DNA of 64,000 bases from contig NZ_BBLT01000004.1 in assembly GCF_000775915.1 (NCBI RefSeq), positions 124,001 to 188,000 on the forward strand, written 5' to 3'. A model generated the notes under the pieces. That model ran no database searches and was not told where the DNA came from. It saw only the letters and a list, made by a program, of their open reading frames with translations. The number at the start of each line of letters is the position of its first letter. Position 1 is the stretch's first letter. The stretch comes from Sporocytophaga myxococcoides (GTDB lineage Bacteria > Bacteroidota > Bacteroidia > Cytophagales > Cytophagaceae). The position numbers and the translations under genes are program-made. Positions 56,401 through 64,000 of the stretch are shown in pieces.

Positions 56401-58002
56401 TTACGGTTGAAAAGAAACCTGCTTTCCCTCCACTATGATCTTCGTTACTTTAGGCGATTTCCATCTAGGCTGGCCTAACCCTTTTTCCCATGCCAGGTAA
56501 TCTGTTTTAAGTTCTTCTACCTTTTGACTTAACTTTGAAGAAAGATCTTCTTTTTCATATGGATCATTTTTAAGATCATATAAAAATACGGTCTTATCAT
56601 TTTCATTTACGAGCAATTTATAATCACCTTTCCTGATTGTCTTTACAAAACCATTCCTCCAGTATAAAGTCTCATGTGGCTTGCTCTTATTAGTTCCTGT
56701 TATATATGGTAATAAATCAACCCCATCATAGGTTCTGTCTGCTGGTAACTTTGTAAATGTGGCTGCTGCAAATGTCGGGAATAAATCCAAAGTGCTTACT
56801 GGAGCTTCGAAGACTATCCCTGCTTTGATTTTTTGAGGCCACTTTATAAATAAAGGAGTCCTGATACCACCTTCATAATGGGTTAACTTCCCTCCTTTCA
56901 AAGGATAGTTAATGTTTTCATAGCTTCCATCGTATAAAGTAATACCTTCCTTAGTGCCATTGTAATTGAGTTTGTGATAGGTTGAACCATTATCGCCTGA
57001 AAACACAACGATCGTATTAGAATCTAATCCTTCCTGCTTTAGTTTATCAAGAATCCTTCCTACAGCCTGATCCAGACTTACCGTCATTGCAAGGAGAATA
57101 CGTTGTTGTTCATCTTTAATGTGTGTCAGCTTATCATAATCTTGTTTTACAGCCTGCAATGGTGTATGGATTGCTCCGAAAGGCACATAGAGGAAAAATG
57201 GTTTGTCTTTATTCACATCAATAAAACTAACAGCTTCTCTTGCTATTGCGGAAGTCTGGTATTCCTTCTCATCAACAATTTCTCCATTCCTGAAAATACC
57301 GGTAGCAATAGGGTCTCTTTTCCACTGATATTTATTAGTATTTGAGGCATAATGATGGTATCCTTCCTTATTCTTAAAGGTCACTTTCTCCTGATCATTT
57401 TCATCTGTATAATATAAAGTAGAACCACCATACCAGCCCCAGCTATAATCGAAACCTCGCTGGTGTGGTCTGTAACCATCATAAAAACCAGCATGCCATT
57501 TACCTATGATTCCTGTTGTATAGCCATTCTTCTTCAGCAACTCCGCATAATTAATTTCCGTTGAGGGAATACCTTGCGTTTTCTCATCAGGGGCTATATT
57601 CTGCTGAAGCAAGCTTCTAACATATTTTACACTGTCGGCAGTGTATGCTGAAAAAGATGGATAATGAAGGTGAAATTCTGATCCAAATCGTTGCTGGTAT
57701 CTTCCTGTAAGCAAAGCTGCACGGGAAGCACAGCAAATCGGCGCTGTAACATAATTCTGTTTAAACCTGACACCTTCATTAGCTATGGCATCTATATTCG
57801 GTGTCTGAATATATTTGTTACCATTGACAGATGGTACATTCTGACCAAAATCATCTGCAAAGATGAAGATGATATTAGGTTTAGCCACAAGGGTTTCAGC
57901 TGCTTCCCCTTTGATATCTTCACTATTACTGAGTGAACTAAAAACAATTGCGCCACCAGCCAACACCAGGCCGGCTGAAATTAACCATATTCTTTTGCTC
58001 AT
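56401..58002 (-). CDS. Sulfatase 1 (arylsulfatase family)
   Basis: A 533-residue exported enzyme with an N-terminal signal or anchor (residues about 5-24). Seen: the metal site NIIFIFADDFGQNVPSVNG; the formylglycine motif in ICCASRAALLTGR (C-x-A-S-R form); GIIGKWHAG; and VVFSGDNGST with the metal Asp-Asn. It hydrolyses a sulfate ester, most likely of a polysaccharide, after cysteine is converted to formylglycine. The FGE encoded at the right edge can supply this. Substrate is unknown. Confidence 0.93.
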   Translation of the reverse strand: MSKRIWLISAGLVLAGGAIVFSSLSNSEDIKGEAAETLVAKPNIIFIFADDFGQNVPSVNGNKYIQTPNIDAIANEGVRFKQNYVTAPICCASRAALLTGRYQQRFGSEFHLHYPSFSAYTADSVKYVRSLLQQNIAPDEKTQGIPSTEINYAELLKKNGYTTGIIGKWHAGFYDGYRPHQRGFDYSWGWYGGSTLYYTDENDQEKVTFKNKEGYHHYASNTNKYQWKRDPIATGIFRNGEIVDEKEYQTSAIAREAVSFIDVNKDKPFFLYVPFGAIHTPLQAVKQDYDKLTHIKDEQQRILLAMTVSLDQAVGRILDKLKQEGLDSNTIVVFSGDNGSTYHKLNYNGTKEGITLYDGSYENINYPLKGGKLTHYEGGIRTPLFIKWPQKIKAGIVFEAPVSTLDLFPTFAAATFTKLPADRTYDGVDLLPYITGTNKSKPHETLYWRNGFVKTIRKGDYKLLVNENDKTVFLYDLKNDPYEKEDLSSKLSQKVEELKTDYLAWEKGLGQPRWKSPKVTKIIVEGKQVSFQP

Positions 58003-58050
58003 ATAATTGGTTGATTTTTAAGTTTCAAAAATGTAATTGCGACCTTAATC

Positions 58051-58090
58051 TCATCCTAATCCTTCTCATGAAAGAGAAGGACTAGGATGA
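58051..58090. repeat. Palindrome between sulfatases 1 and 2
   Basis: TCATCCTAATCCTTCTC (58051-58067) pairs with GAGAAGGACTAGGATGA (58074-58090) at 16 of 17 positions. It is related in form to the TCATCCTGAG palindrome at 25372-25444. Confidence 0.8.
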
Positions 58091-58096
58091 ACGCAA

Positions 58097-58275
58097 ATAG
58101 ACATCACGCATGTCGTCTCTACAAAAGATATTGCATGATATTATTTCTTTCCCACTCCGAAACATAGGGCTAACACCCTATGCTAATATTATTTTTACCT
58201 TACTCCAATTGTGGTTTTATTCATCAACATGCAGAGGCTTTGGATAGAGAGACGTCAGCATGGCGTCTCTACAAA
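58097..58275. repeat. One diverged unit of the sulfatase-gap repeat
   Basis: It contains CATAGGG-ctaaca-CCCTATG (58163-58182), TTTTATTCATCAACATGCA and GAGACGTCAGCATGGCGTCTC (58249-58269), all matching the tandem repeats at 61375-61940. The gap 58003-58340 holds this and the palindrome but no gene. Confidence 0.8.
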
Positions 58276-58340
58276 GGGGAACCTCTATTGTTGTACTTTA
58301 ACTTTAACCTTTAAGCTTTTAACTTAAAACTTACAACTCA

Positions 58341-59810
58341 CTATTGTACATCCATCGGTTTTGGAGGAATGTATTTACCATCTTTATCTAAAGGTCTTTC
58401 ATCAGCATATGTTGGAATAACATAACCCACAGCTTTTTCCTGCTTTGAAAGTTCCTGCTGTAATTGCTCCTTGAGTTTCGTCGCTTCCTTCTGATTGATC
58501 AGATTATTAGATTCTTGTGGATCTTTGGTTAAATCAAAAAGTTCATTCCATTCATCTTGTCCGGGATAAACAATAAGCTTGCTTGTCTCTGTACGAACAG
58601 CTTTAATTGTAGGCGTTGTTGTTCCATCTTCATAGAAGTATTCGTAAAGGAAAGAAGTCCTCCAGTCTTTAATTTTATTCTCTATAAGTGGTACCCAGCT
58701 CTTGCCCTGATAAGACTTAGGAGCGCTGATACCCGCTAAATCAAGAATGGAAGGAGCCTGATCGAGGTTCAACACCAGTTTGTCTATAGTCTTTCCTTTT
58801 GGAAATCTTGCAGGGTAACGAACGAGAAGAGGAATTCTCATAGATTCTTCATAGGCAGCACGCTTATCACCTAATCCATGCTCACCAAAGAAGAAGCCAT
58901 TGTCGCTTGAAAAAATTACAACAGTATTCTCTGTCAACTTCAATGAATCCAATACATTCAAGATTCTTCCGACATTTTCGTCAATTCCCTTTAATGCTCC
59001 GAAATATCCTCTGATTGTCTTCTCGTTGTTATCTGTCCATGATGTGCTCTTGTTCTGAGCGATATTTGTATTTTTTCTTTTCGATTCAATCTTGTTTTTA
59101 TACGGAGCCTCCAGATGTTCATTCGATGGCTTTATCAGTTCAACATCCGCATAAGTATTGGTATGTCTGACAGGAGGTTGAAAAGGTCCATGTCCTGATT
59201 TATATGCAAGCACCAAAGCAAATGATTTATCTTTATTTCCTTTTATATAATCAAGCGCAAAATCTGTTGTGACGTCATCCACCCAACCCACAGTAGGTTG
59301 GCTTACTCCATTAATCTCTAATGGACAATCAAAATAAGCTCCTTGCCCTACAAAGCTTACGGAATAATCAAATCCAGGTCTCTTCCCAGTTTCTTTTCCC
59401 ATATGCCATTTACCAAAAAATGCTGTATTATAACCAACTTTCTTCAACAAAACAGGATATGTTTCCAATGTATCTGTAAAGTTTGTGTGGTTATTAGCAA
59501 TTCCATTTAAATGATTATACCTTCCTGTGAGTAAGGTCGACCTGCTTGGAGAACAAAGAGAATTGATTACAAATGCATTTCTAAAGCGGACACCTTCATT
59601 TCCGATTCTATCAAGATTGGGTGTTTTAAACCATGGGAAACGGGCATTAGCTCCCTGTTCATCCTGAACAATGCTTAAAGCATCATATCTTTGATCATCA
59701 GTATAAATAAAGATGATATTAGGTTTAGCGTTCTTTAGATTTGCTTGTGCATGAGCTTTTCCCAAAGTCAGGCAAAGGGCCAGGATTGAAAACAGGTATC
59801 TCTTTTTCAT
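58341..59810 (-). CDS. Sulfatase 2
   Basis: About 489 residues. The ATG at 59810 is chosen because a signal peptide (RYLFSILALCLTLGKAHAQ) begins there; the longer frame would overlap sulfatase 3. Seen: NIIFIYTDDQRYDAL, the formylglycine motif LCSPSRSTLLTGR, FFGKWHMGKE, and VVIFSSDNGFFFGEHGLGDK. The C-terminal ELFDLTKDPQESNNL closes the family fold. It resembles N-acetylglucosamine-6-sulfatase and related S1 sulfatases. It starts 19 bases after the stop of sulfatase 3. Confidence 0.93.
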   Translation of the reverse strand: MKKRYLFSILALCLTLGKAHAQANLKNAKPNIIFIYTDDQRYDALSIVQDEQGANARFPWFKTPNLDRIGNEGVRFRNAFVINSLCSPSRSTLLTGRYNHLNGIANNHTNFTDTLETYPVLLKKVGYNTAFFGKWHMGKETGKRPGFDYSVSFVGQGAYFDCPLEINGVSQPTVGWVDDVTTDFALDYIKGNKDKSFALVLAYKSGHGPFQPPVRHTNTYADVELIKPSNEHLEAPYKNKIESKRKNTNIAQNKSTSWTDNNEKTIRGYFGALKGIDENVGRILNVLDSLKLTENTVVIFSSDNGFFFGEHGLGDKRAAYEESMRIPLLVRYPARFPKGKTIDKLVLNLDQAPSILDLAGISAPKSYQGKSWVPLIENKIKDWRTSFLYEYFYEDGTTTPTIKAVRTETSKLIVYPGQDEWNELFDLTKDPQESNNLINQKEATKLKEQLQQELSKQEKAVGYVIPTYADERPLDKDGKYIPPKPMDVQ

Positions 59811-59829
59811 TTCTTTAGTTTTATATTCA

Positions 59830-61221
59830 TTATTCCTTTCCTCCCCCTTTAAGTCTTGGGGCATTGGGAGCGTTAACTTTTGGCAGAAATGCTATCAATT
59901 CTTTTTTAACACTCGCATATTTCGGATCATTAGCGATATTCTTCCATTCCTGAGGATCTGTATCATGATCATACAATTCTTCAGTCCCGTCTTGGTACAC
60001 GATATATCTATATCTCTCATTCCGGACAGAATGATTACCGAAACCATGTGTAGTAACAGAAGGATAATTCCATATTGCCAAAGGATTCTTTAACAGAGGT
60101 ACTATGCTATTTCCTTCCAATCCAGTTTTTGAAGGCAACTGACATAAATCTATCAATGTAGGATAAATATCCATTAGGTTTACAGTGCGTTTCACGACTG
60201 TATTGGCTTTTGTAATACCTGGAGCAATAACAATAAACGGAACCCTTGTTGCTTCTTCCCAAAGAGCAAACTTCCTCCAATGCTCCTTCTCTCCCAAGTG
60301 CCAGCCATGATCTCCAAAGAGTACGATGATCGTATTGTCTTTATACTTGCTCTTATTCAAAGTATCCACCAGCCTGCCGATTTGTCCATCCGCAAAAGTA
60401 TTGCTCGCCAGATACCCTTGAACAGCTTTTCTCCATTGACCTGACTCAACAATAAACTTATGATCTCCATCTGGCTTAGCAATTGCCACTCCTGCGGATG
60501 GAACATCTGCCAAATCATTCGGGATTACAGAAGGCAAAGTAATTTTATCCAATGGGTATAAATCGAAATACTTTTGCGGAACATACCATGGTAGGTGTGG
60601 TCTTGTAAAACCTATCGCCAGAAAGAATGGTTTATCATGATTCTTCTCAAGAAACTCAATACCTTTAGAAACCGTTTTATAGTCTCCCATGTCTTCATCC
60701 TTCACATTCACTGGACTCCAGTCAAAGTTTGCTCTTCCGTTAACAGGTGTAGAAGGTGGTTCCGGATCTTTTGGGACACCATGGTAGATAGGCCATGATG
60801 CATCGTCATTATAACTATTATGGTAAATTTTACCAGCTGCTTCCACCTTATATCCATTTGCTGTAAAATACTGAGGCAGGGTCACAGCGTCTTTTAATAC
60901 AGGCCTCCATGGCTGATCATTGTGATAGACACCTGATGTAGCAGGACGCACTCCTGTAAGTAAACTGGCTCTTGAAGGATTACATGCCGGAGCAGAACAA
61001 TAAGCTTTTTCAAACCTCACGCCTGACTTAGCCAGCTTGTCCAGATTAGGAGTAATAATTCCTTTATAACCACCAAAGGGCTCTATCCAATCATTCATAT
61101 CATCAACAGCAATGAACAACACGTTATATTTTCCGGCAGATTGTGCCTTACTTATGTTGTGATTCAAAAATACTATTGCGATAACAAAAACAATCGCTCT
61201 CTTAAATGTACTCAAACTCAT
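59830..61221 (-). CDS. Sulfatase 3 (iduronate-2-sulfatase-like)
   Basis: A 463-residue exported enzyme with a signal peptide (about 1-26, ending SKAQ). Seen: NVLFIAVDDMNDWIEPFGG, the formylglycine motif ACNPSRASLLTGVRPATSGVY, GKIYHNSYNDDASWP, FTRPHLPWYVPQKYFDLYP and VLFGDHGWHLGEKEHWRKF. The RPHLP, DHGWHLGE and NPSRA segments are those of iduronate-2-sulfatase-like enzymes. True substrate could be any 2-O-sulfated sugar. It is followed by sulfatase 2. Confidence 0.93.
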   Translation of the reverse strand: MSLSTFKRAIVFVIAIVFLNHNISKAQSAGKYNVLFIAVDDMNDWIEPFGGYKGIITPNLDKLAKSGVRFEKAYCSAPACNPSRASLLTGVRPATSGVYHNDQPWRPVLKDAVTLPQYFTANGYKVEAAGKIYHNSYNDDASWPIYHGVPKDPEPPSTPVNGRANFDWSPVNVKDEDMGDYKTVSKGIEFLEKNHDKPFFLAIGFTRPHLPWYVPQKYFDLYPLDKITLPSVIPNDLADVPSAGVAIAKPDGDHKFIVESGQWRKAVQGYLASNTFADGQIGRLVDTLNKSKYKDNTIIVLFGDHGWHLGEKEHWRKFALWEEATRVPFIVIAPGITKANTVVKRTVNLMDIYPTLIDLCQLPSKTGLEGNSIVPLLKNPLAIWNYPSVTTHGFGNHSVRNERYRYIVYQDGTEELYDHDTDPQEWKNIANDPKYASVKKELIAFLPKVNAPNAPRLKGGGKE

Positions 61222-61374
61222 TACTTGATCTATTGTATGTATGATTTATTGCACTACAATTAGGCTAGGGTTCACCCTATACTAACAAAACATTACCCTT
61301 TCAAAAGGGTGAACAAAGGTATTTCACGATTCATTTATATAATGCATTAAGGCCTGCATAATGGACAGAGAGGA
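61222..61374. other. Gene-free spacer with a degenerate repeat unit
   Basis: No gene. AGGGTTCACCCTATACTAAC and ACCCTTTCAAAAGGGT recall the second and third palindromes of the adjacent repeat, so this looks like an older unit. Confidence 0.55.
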
Positions 61375-61940
61375 CAGAGAGACGCCAGCATGGGTTCACT
61401 ATAAAGCAATATGCAGAGCCTTTAGCAAGGGAGACGCCAGCATGGCGTCTCTACAAAAGGGTGTTGCATAATATATCCTCTTCCTCCGAATCACAGGGCT
61501 TACACCCTATGCTGACTAAATATCACCCCCTTCCGGGGGCTCTGTATGCTTAAGACTTTATTATTTTAAAATTGCTCAAGAGTGTTTTATTTATCAATAT
61601 ACAAAGCTTTTAGATAGGGAGACGCCAGCATAGCGTCTCTATAAAGGGTATTGCATAATATTATTTTTCCTCCAATGAAACATAGGGCTTACACCCTATG
61701 CTGATAAAATACCACCCCGCCTGAGGGCTCTGTATGCTTAAGACTTTATTATTTTTAACTTACTCTAAGAGTTTTTTATTCATCAACATGCAAAGCTTTT
61801 TGATAGAGAGACGCCAGCATGGCGTCTCTACAAGGATATTGCATAATATTATTTTTCCCTCTAATGAAACATAGGGCTTACACCCAATGCTGACAAAATA
61901 TCACCCCCTCCGGGGGCTCTGTAGGTTTAAGACTTTTACT
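61375..61940. repeat. Tandem palindromic repeats, period about 188 bases
   Basis: Units begin at about 61431, 61619 and 61808 (intervals 188 and 189), after a partial one at 61376. Each has four landmarks in order: the hairpin GAGACGCC-agcat-GGCGTCTC; TTGCATAATATTATTTTTCC; the hairpin CATAGGG-cttaca-CCCTATG; and CCCC-tccg-GGGG-type sequence followed by TCTGTATGCTTAAGACTTT. No open frame spans the array. Confidence 0.88.
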
Positions 61941-62059
61941 TGATATAAAACATCTCACTAAAGGCTTTCTTCTATATAAGAAGGACTTCATAAAGTATTG
62001 CAAACCTCAATTGTTGCTTTCCGCTTTAAGCTTTTAACTTACTACTTATAACTTACAAC
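61941..62059. other. Gene-free spacer ending in a TAAGT-type tail
   Basis: No gene. The last 40 bases, read on the minus strand just after the sulfatase 4 stop, are the degenerate TAAGT repeat found after several other genes here. Confidence 0.6.
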
Positions 62060-63490
62060 TTATCTAGGTCTCGGTGTTACCGGAAGAGGTAGGTAATCTT
62101 CATTAAGGATCATCCATTCCTGAAGTTTGCCTTTAAGTTTTTCTTCTATTTCTTTATACTCAGGTTTTCCTGCGAGATTATTGAATTCATTTGGATCTGC
62201 TAGTTCATCAAAAAGCTCAAACATTGATCTTCTTTCAGAGAATAAAAGCTTATCCCATTTTTCTTCAAGCTTTCCTTCATTATGAAGTTGCTGGAGTTCA
62301 AGCCAGAAAGGTTGTCCTGAGAAGTCTACAGGATAATAAGGCAGTTGCCACAATGCATTATAGATTAACTTATACCTGTCTGAAATAACTGTTCTGCCAA
62401 GATCGAAGTGAGCCGTATTCGTGGGAAGGCCTGAACCATGAGCGCCTCTTACAGCATAGATGTATTGGTGTGCCTGGAAGGGTTTATCCTGAAATGAAGG
62501 AACAATACTCACTCCAGTAAATTCTTTTGGTGCAGCAATACCTGCGACTTGTAATAATGTAGGAGCAATATCTTCTCCTGATACTAAAATATTGCTTACC
62601 TGTCCTGGTTTGATAAGATCAGAAAGGCGCATGATTAACGGAACATTCAATCCTAATTTGTACAATGTACCTTTACCTCTTACAAGTGCACCACCATTGT
62701 CTCCCATGAAGACAATCAATGTATTTTTATCCAGTCCTCTTCTCTTAAGTTCTTCAAAAACTTTTCCTACTTCATGATCAAGACGCTGAATTTCTCCAAG
62801 ATATCCTGCTAAATCTTTTCTTAATAATTTTGTATCAGGCCATCCTTCGGGAATTTTTATAGTATCAGGATCGGGCTCATACTCTTTAGCATTAAAGATT
62901 CGGTGAGGATCTGAATAACTTAACTGAAGAAAGAAGGGTTTTCCTTTAGGAATTGTATTCAGAAAGTCTTTATACTGATAATAAATGCTATCCATGTTTC
63001 CGGTAGTCTTTAAATAATCTACACGATTCTTAAAGGTCTCCAGGTTATATTTATCAAACACTTCTTCCGATACCGCTGTCGTTCTCGCACCATTTAAGTG
63101 AAAATTTCTTCCGCATACACCCGTATAATAACCTCCCTTTCTTAGTAATTCAGGATAAGAAATTACATCTGCTGATAAAGGCGCTGTGAAGCGAGTCATG
63201 CGAATGTCAAGTGTAGACCTTCCGGTCATGATAGCTGCTCTTGAAAGGACGCATTGAGGCGCAGTGGTATGAGCCCTGTTATAAATTATGCCTTCTTTGG
63301 CAAGTTTATCAATGTTTGGAGTTTTTACAGGATAACCATAGCATCCCAGAAAAGGTACGCTATGGTCATCTGATAAAATGAATAATATATTAGGTTGGTT
63401 TTGCTTTTCCTTTTTTACAGTCCCGGCCAACAGGGCACCTGAGAATAAACTTACAATTGTTAAAATTACTCCTGCACTAATTCTTAGCAT
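62060..63490 (-). CDS. Sulfatase 4 with a CxLSR formylglycine motif
   Basis: About 476 residues with a signal peptide starting MLRISAGVILTIVSLFSGAL. I chose the ATG at 63490; a GTG at 63511 overlaps the FGE stop. Seen: NILFILSDDHSVPFLGCYGY, the motif PQCVLSRAAIMTGR, GVCGRNFHLNG, SYSDPHRIFN and LIVFMGDNGGALVRGKG. The active-site motif has Leu where sulfatases have Pro or Ala, while Cys, Ser and Arg are kept. It starts ten bases after the FGE stop and is surely cotranscribed with it. Confidence 0.92.
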   Translation of the reverse strand: MLRISAGVILTIVSLFSGALLAGTVKKEKQNQPNILFILSDDHSVPFLGCYGYPVKTPNIDKLAKEGIIYNRAHTTAPQCVLSRAAIMTGRSTLDIRMTRFTAPLSADVISYPELLRKGGYYTGVCGRNFHLNGARTTAVSEEVFDKYNLETFKNRVDYLKTTGNMDSIYYQYKDFLNTIPKGKPFFLQLSYSDPHRIFNAKEYEPDPDTIKIPEGWPDTKLLRKDLAGYLGEIQRLDHEVGKVFEELKRRGLDKNTLIVFMGDNGGALVRGKGTLYKLGLNVPLIMRLSDLIKPGQVSNILVSGEDIAPTLLQVAGIAAPKEFTGVSIVPSFQDKPFQAHQYIYAVRGAHGSGLPTNTAHFDLGRTVISDRYKLIYNALWQLPYYPVDFSGQPFWLELQQLHNEGKLEEKWDKLLFSERRSMFELFDELADPNEFNNLAGKPEYKEIEEKLKGKLQEWMILNEDYLPLPVTPRPR

Positions 63491-63500
63491 ATATAGATTA

Positions 63501-64000
63501 TTATTTATCACCTTCTACCTTATCCTTTACACATCTGAAGCCAAGGTTATTCGAAGCGCTGGTTACCTCTCCCTTGCCTCTGCTTCCGCTTTTATACCTA
63601 ATGCAATACTGATCACTGCAAAGGAATGAACCACCCTTTTGAACACGTTTAACTGCTGATGGTTCATCCGGATCAAAGCTATCTTCAGGACCTTGAGGAT
63701 TTACCTTAGGACTTTTTGCAAAGTAGTCTGGGCGATAGTAATCGTTGCACCATTCCCATACATTTCCTTCCATGTCATACAAGCCGTAAGGATTGGCAGG
63801 AAACGTTTTCACAGGTGCAACACCAGCATAGCCATCTTCAATAGTATTGTTATCAGGAAAGTTTCCCTGATAAATATTAGCTGTCCATTTGCCATTGGGT
63901 TTTAATTCATTACCCCAATAAAATTTATTATTGCCTTGTCCACCCTGAGCAGCAAACTCCCACTCTGCTTCTGTAGGAAGCCTTTTCCCCGCCCACTTAG
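63501..64000 (-). CDS. Formylglycine-generating enzyme (SUMF1-like), 5' end outside window
   Basis: The C-terminal about 165 residues are visible; the frame is open to the right edge. The enzyme oxidises the active-site cysteine of sulfatases to formylglycine. Seen: KWAGKRLPTEAEWEFAAQGG, YGLYDMEGNVWEWCNDYYRP, and the copper-binding, catalytic cysteine pair in RVQKGGSFLCSDQYCIRYKS (both cysteines kept), ending NNLGFRCV. It precedes sulfatase 4 in the same transcript and probably serves all four sulfatases. Conserved cysteines argue for an active FGE rather than a non-catalytic relative. Confidence 0.93.
   Translation of the reverse strand, partial: KWAGKRLPTEAEWEFAAQGGQGNNKFYWGNELKPNGKWTANIYQGNFPDNNTIEDGYAGVAPVKTFPANPYGLYDMEGNVWEWCNDYYRPDYFAKSPKVNPQGPEDSFDPDEPSAVKRVQKGGSFLCSDQYCIRYKSGSRGKGEVTSASNNLGFRCVKDKVEGDK

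Noticed and set aside
59811-59864. Longer sulfatase 2 start overlapping sulfatase 3
   Set aside because: The signal peptide begins at the ATG at 59810; the extra residues are charged and hide the signal sequence.
61375-61940. CRISPR array
   Set aside because: The repeats are about 188 bases with similar whole units and no short unique spacers; no cas gene is nearby.

Overview
The window looks like chromosomal DNA of a Bacteroidota bacterium, most likely a Cytophagales-type soil or aquatic gliding relative (inference, moderate confidence). The signs are low GC content, promoters of the Bacteroidota form (TTTG, about 20 bases, TAnnTTTG) ahead of an RNA locus and the suf operon, DUF1573, DUF4476, DUF4114 and DUF4337 proteins, tryptophan 2,3-dioxygenase, a phosphoserine phosphatase-phosphoglycerate dehydrogenase fusion, and a sulfatase cluster with its own formylglycine-generating enzyme. 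No prophage, transposase, CRISPR array or rRNA was seen.

Layout. 1-7.2 kb: methionine and one-carbon metabolism on the minus strand (HMG-CoA lyase, cut by the left edge; metF; full-length metH behind a SAM-I riboswitch). 7.3-12 kb: exopolyphosphatase, glycosyltransferase, a DUF4337 membrane protein and polyphosphate kinase. 12-18 kb: gyrB, a CoA-binding protein, a large flavoprotein and a MORN-repeat envelope protein. 18-21.8 kb: tryptophan 2,3-dioxygenase divergent from glutaryl-CoA dehydrogenase and an M20 peptidase. 21.8-25.4 kb: tandem DUF1573 paralogs and trpS. 26-30 kb: phosphohexomutase and a TPR lipoprotein. 30-34.5 kb: a plus-strand operon with the whole serine pathway in two genes, then a MaoC hydratase and a bestrophin. 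34.5-39.7 kb: an Asn-rich secreted protein, an MFS transporter, a degenerate DEAD-box protein and a VOC protein. 39.8-47.7 kb: sterol-desaturase-like protein, aminotransferase, and a coxB-coxA-dihaem cytochrome c operon preceded by an SDR that lacks the catalytic lysine.

48.4-49.0 kb holds the most unusual feature: two 144-base copies, differing at two positions, of a minus-strand tRNA-like RNA. It has acceptor, leucine-like D, anticodon-like and T arms, but a roughly 76-base insertion where the variable loop should be, and a well-formed Bacteroidota promoter lies upstream. 49.1-55.9 kb: an Lrp regulator and a complete SUF iron-sulfur operon (sufB, C, D, S, E, a DUF59 protein and a bacilliredoxin) behind a promoter whose two boxes sit in a direct repeat. 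56-64 kb: four sulfatases and a sulfatase-maturating FGE, all on the minus strand, with tandem palindromic repeats (about 188-base period) in the large gaps.

Starts were moved from the longest frame to an internal ATG where the upstream codon was a TTG or GTG in poor context; this is stated per gene. Functions come from recognised motifs and were not confirmed by database search.
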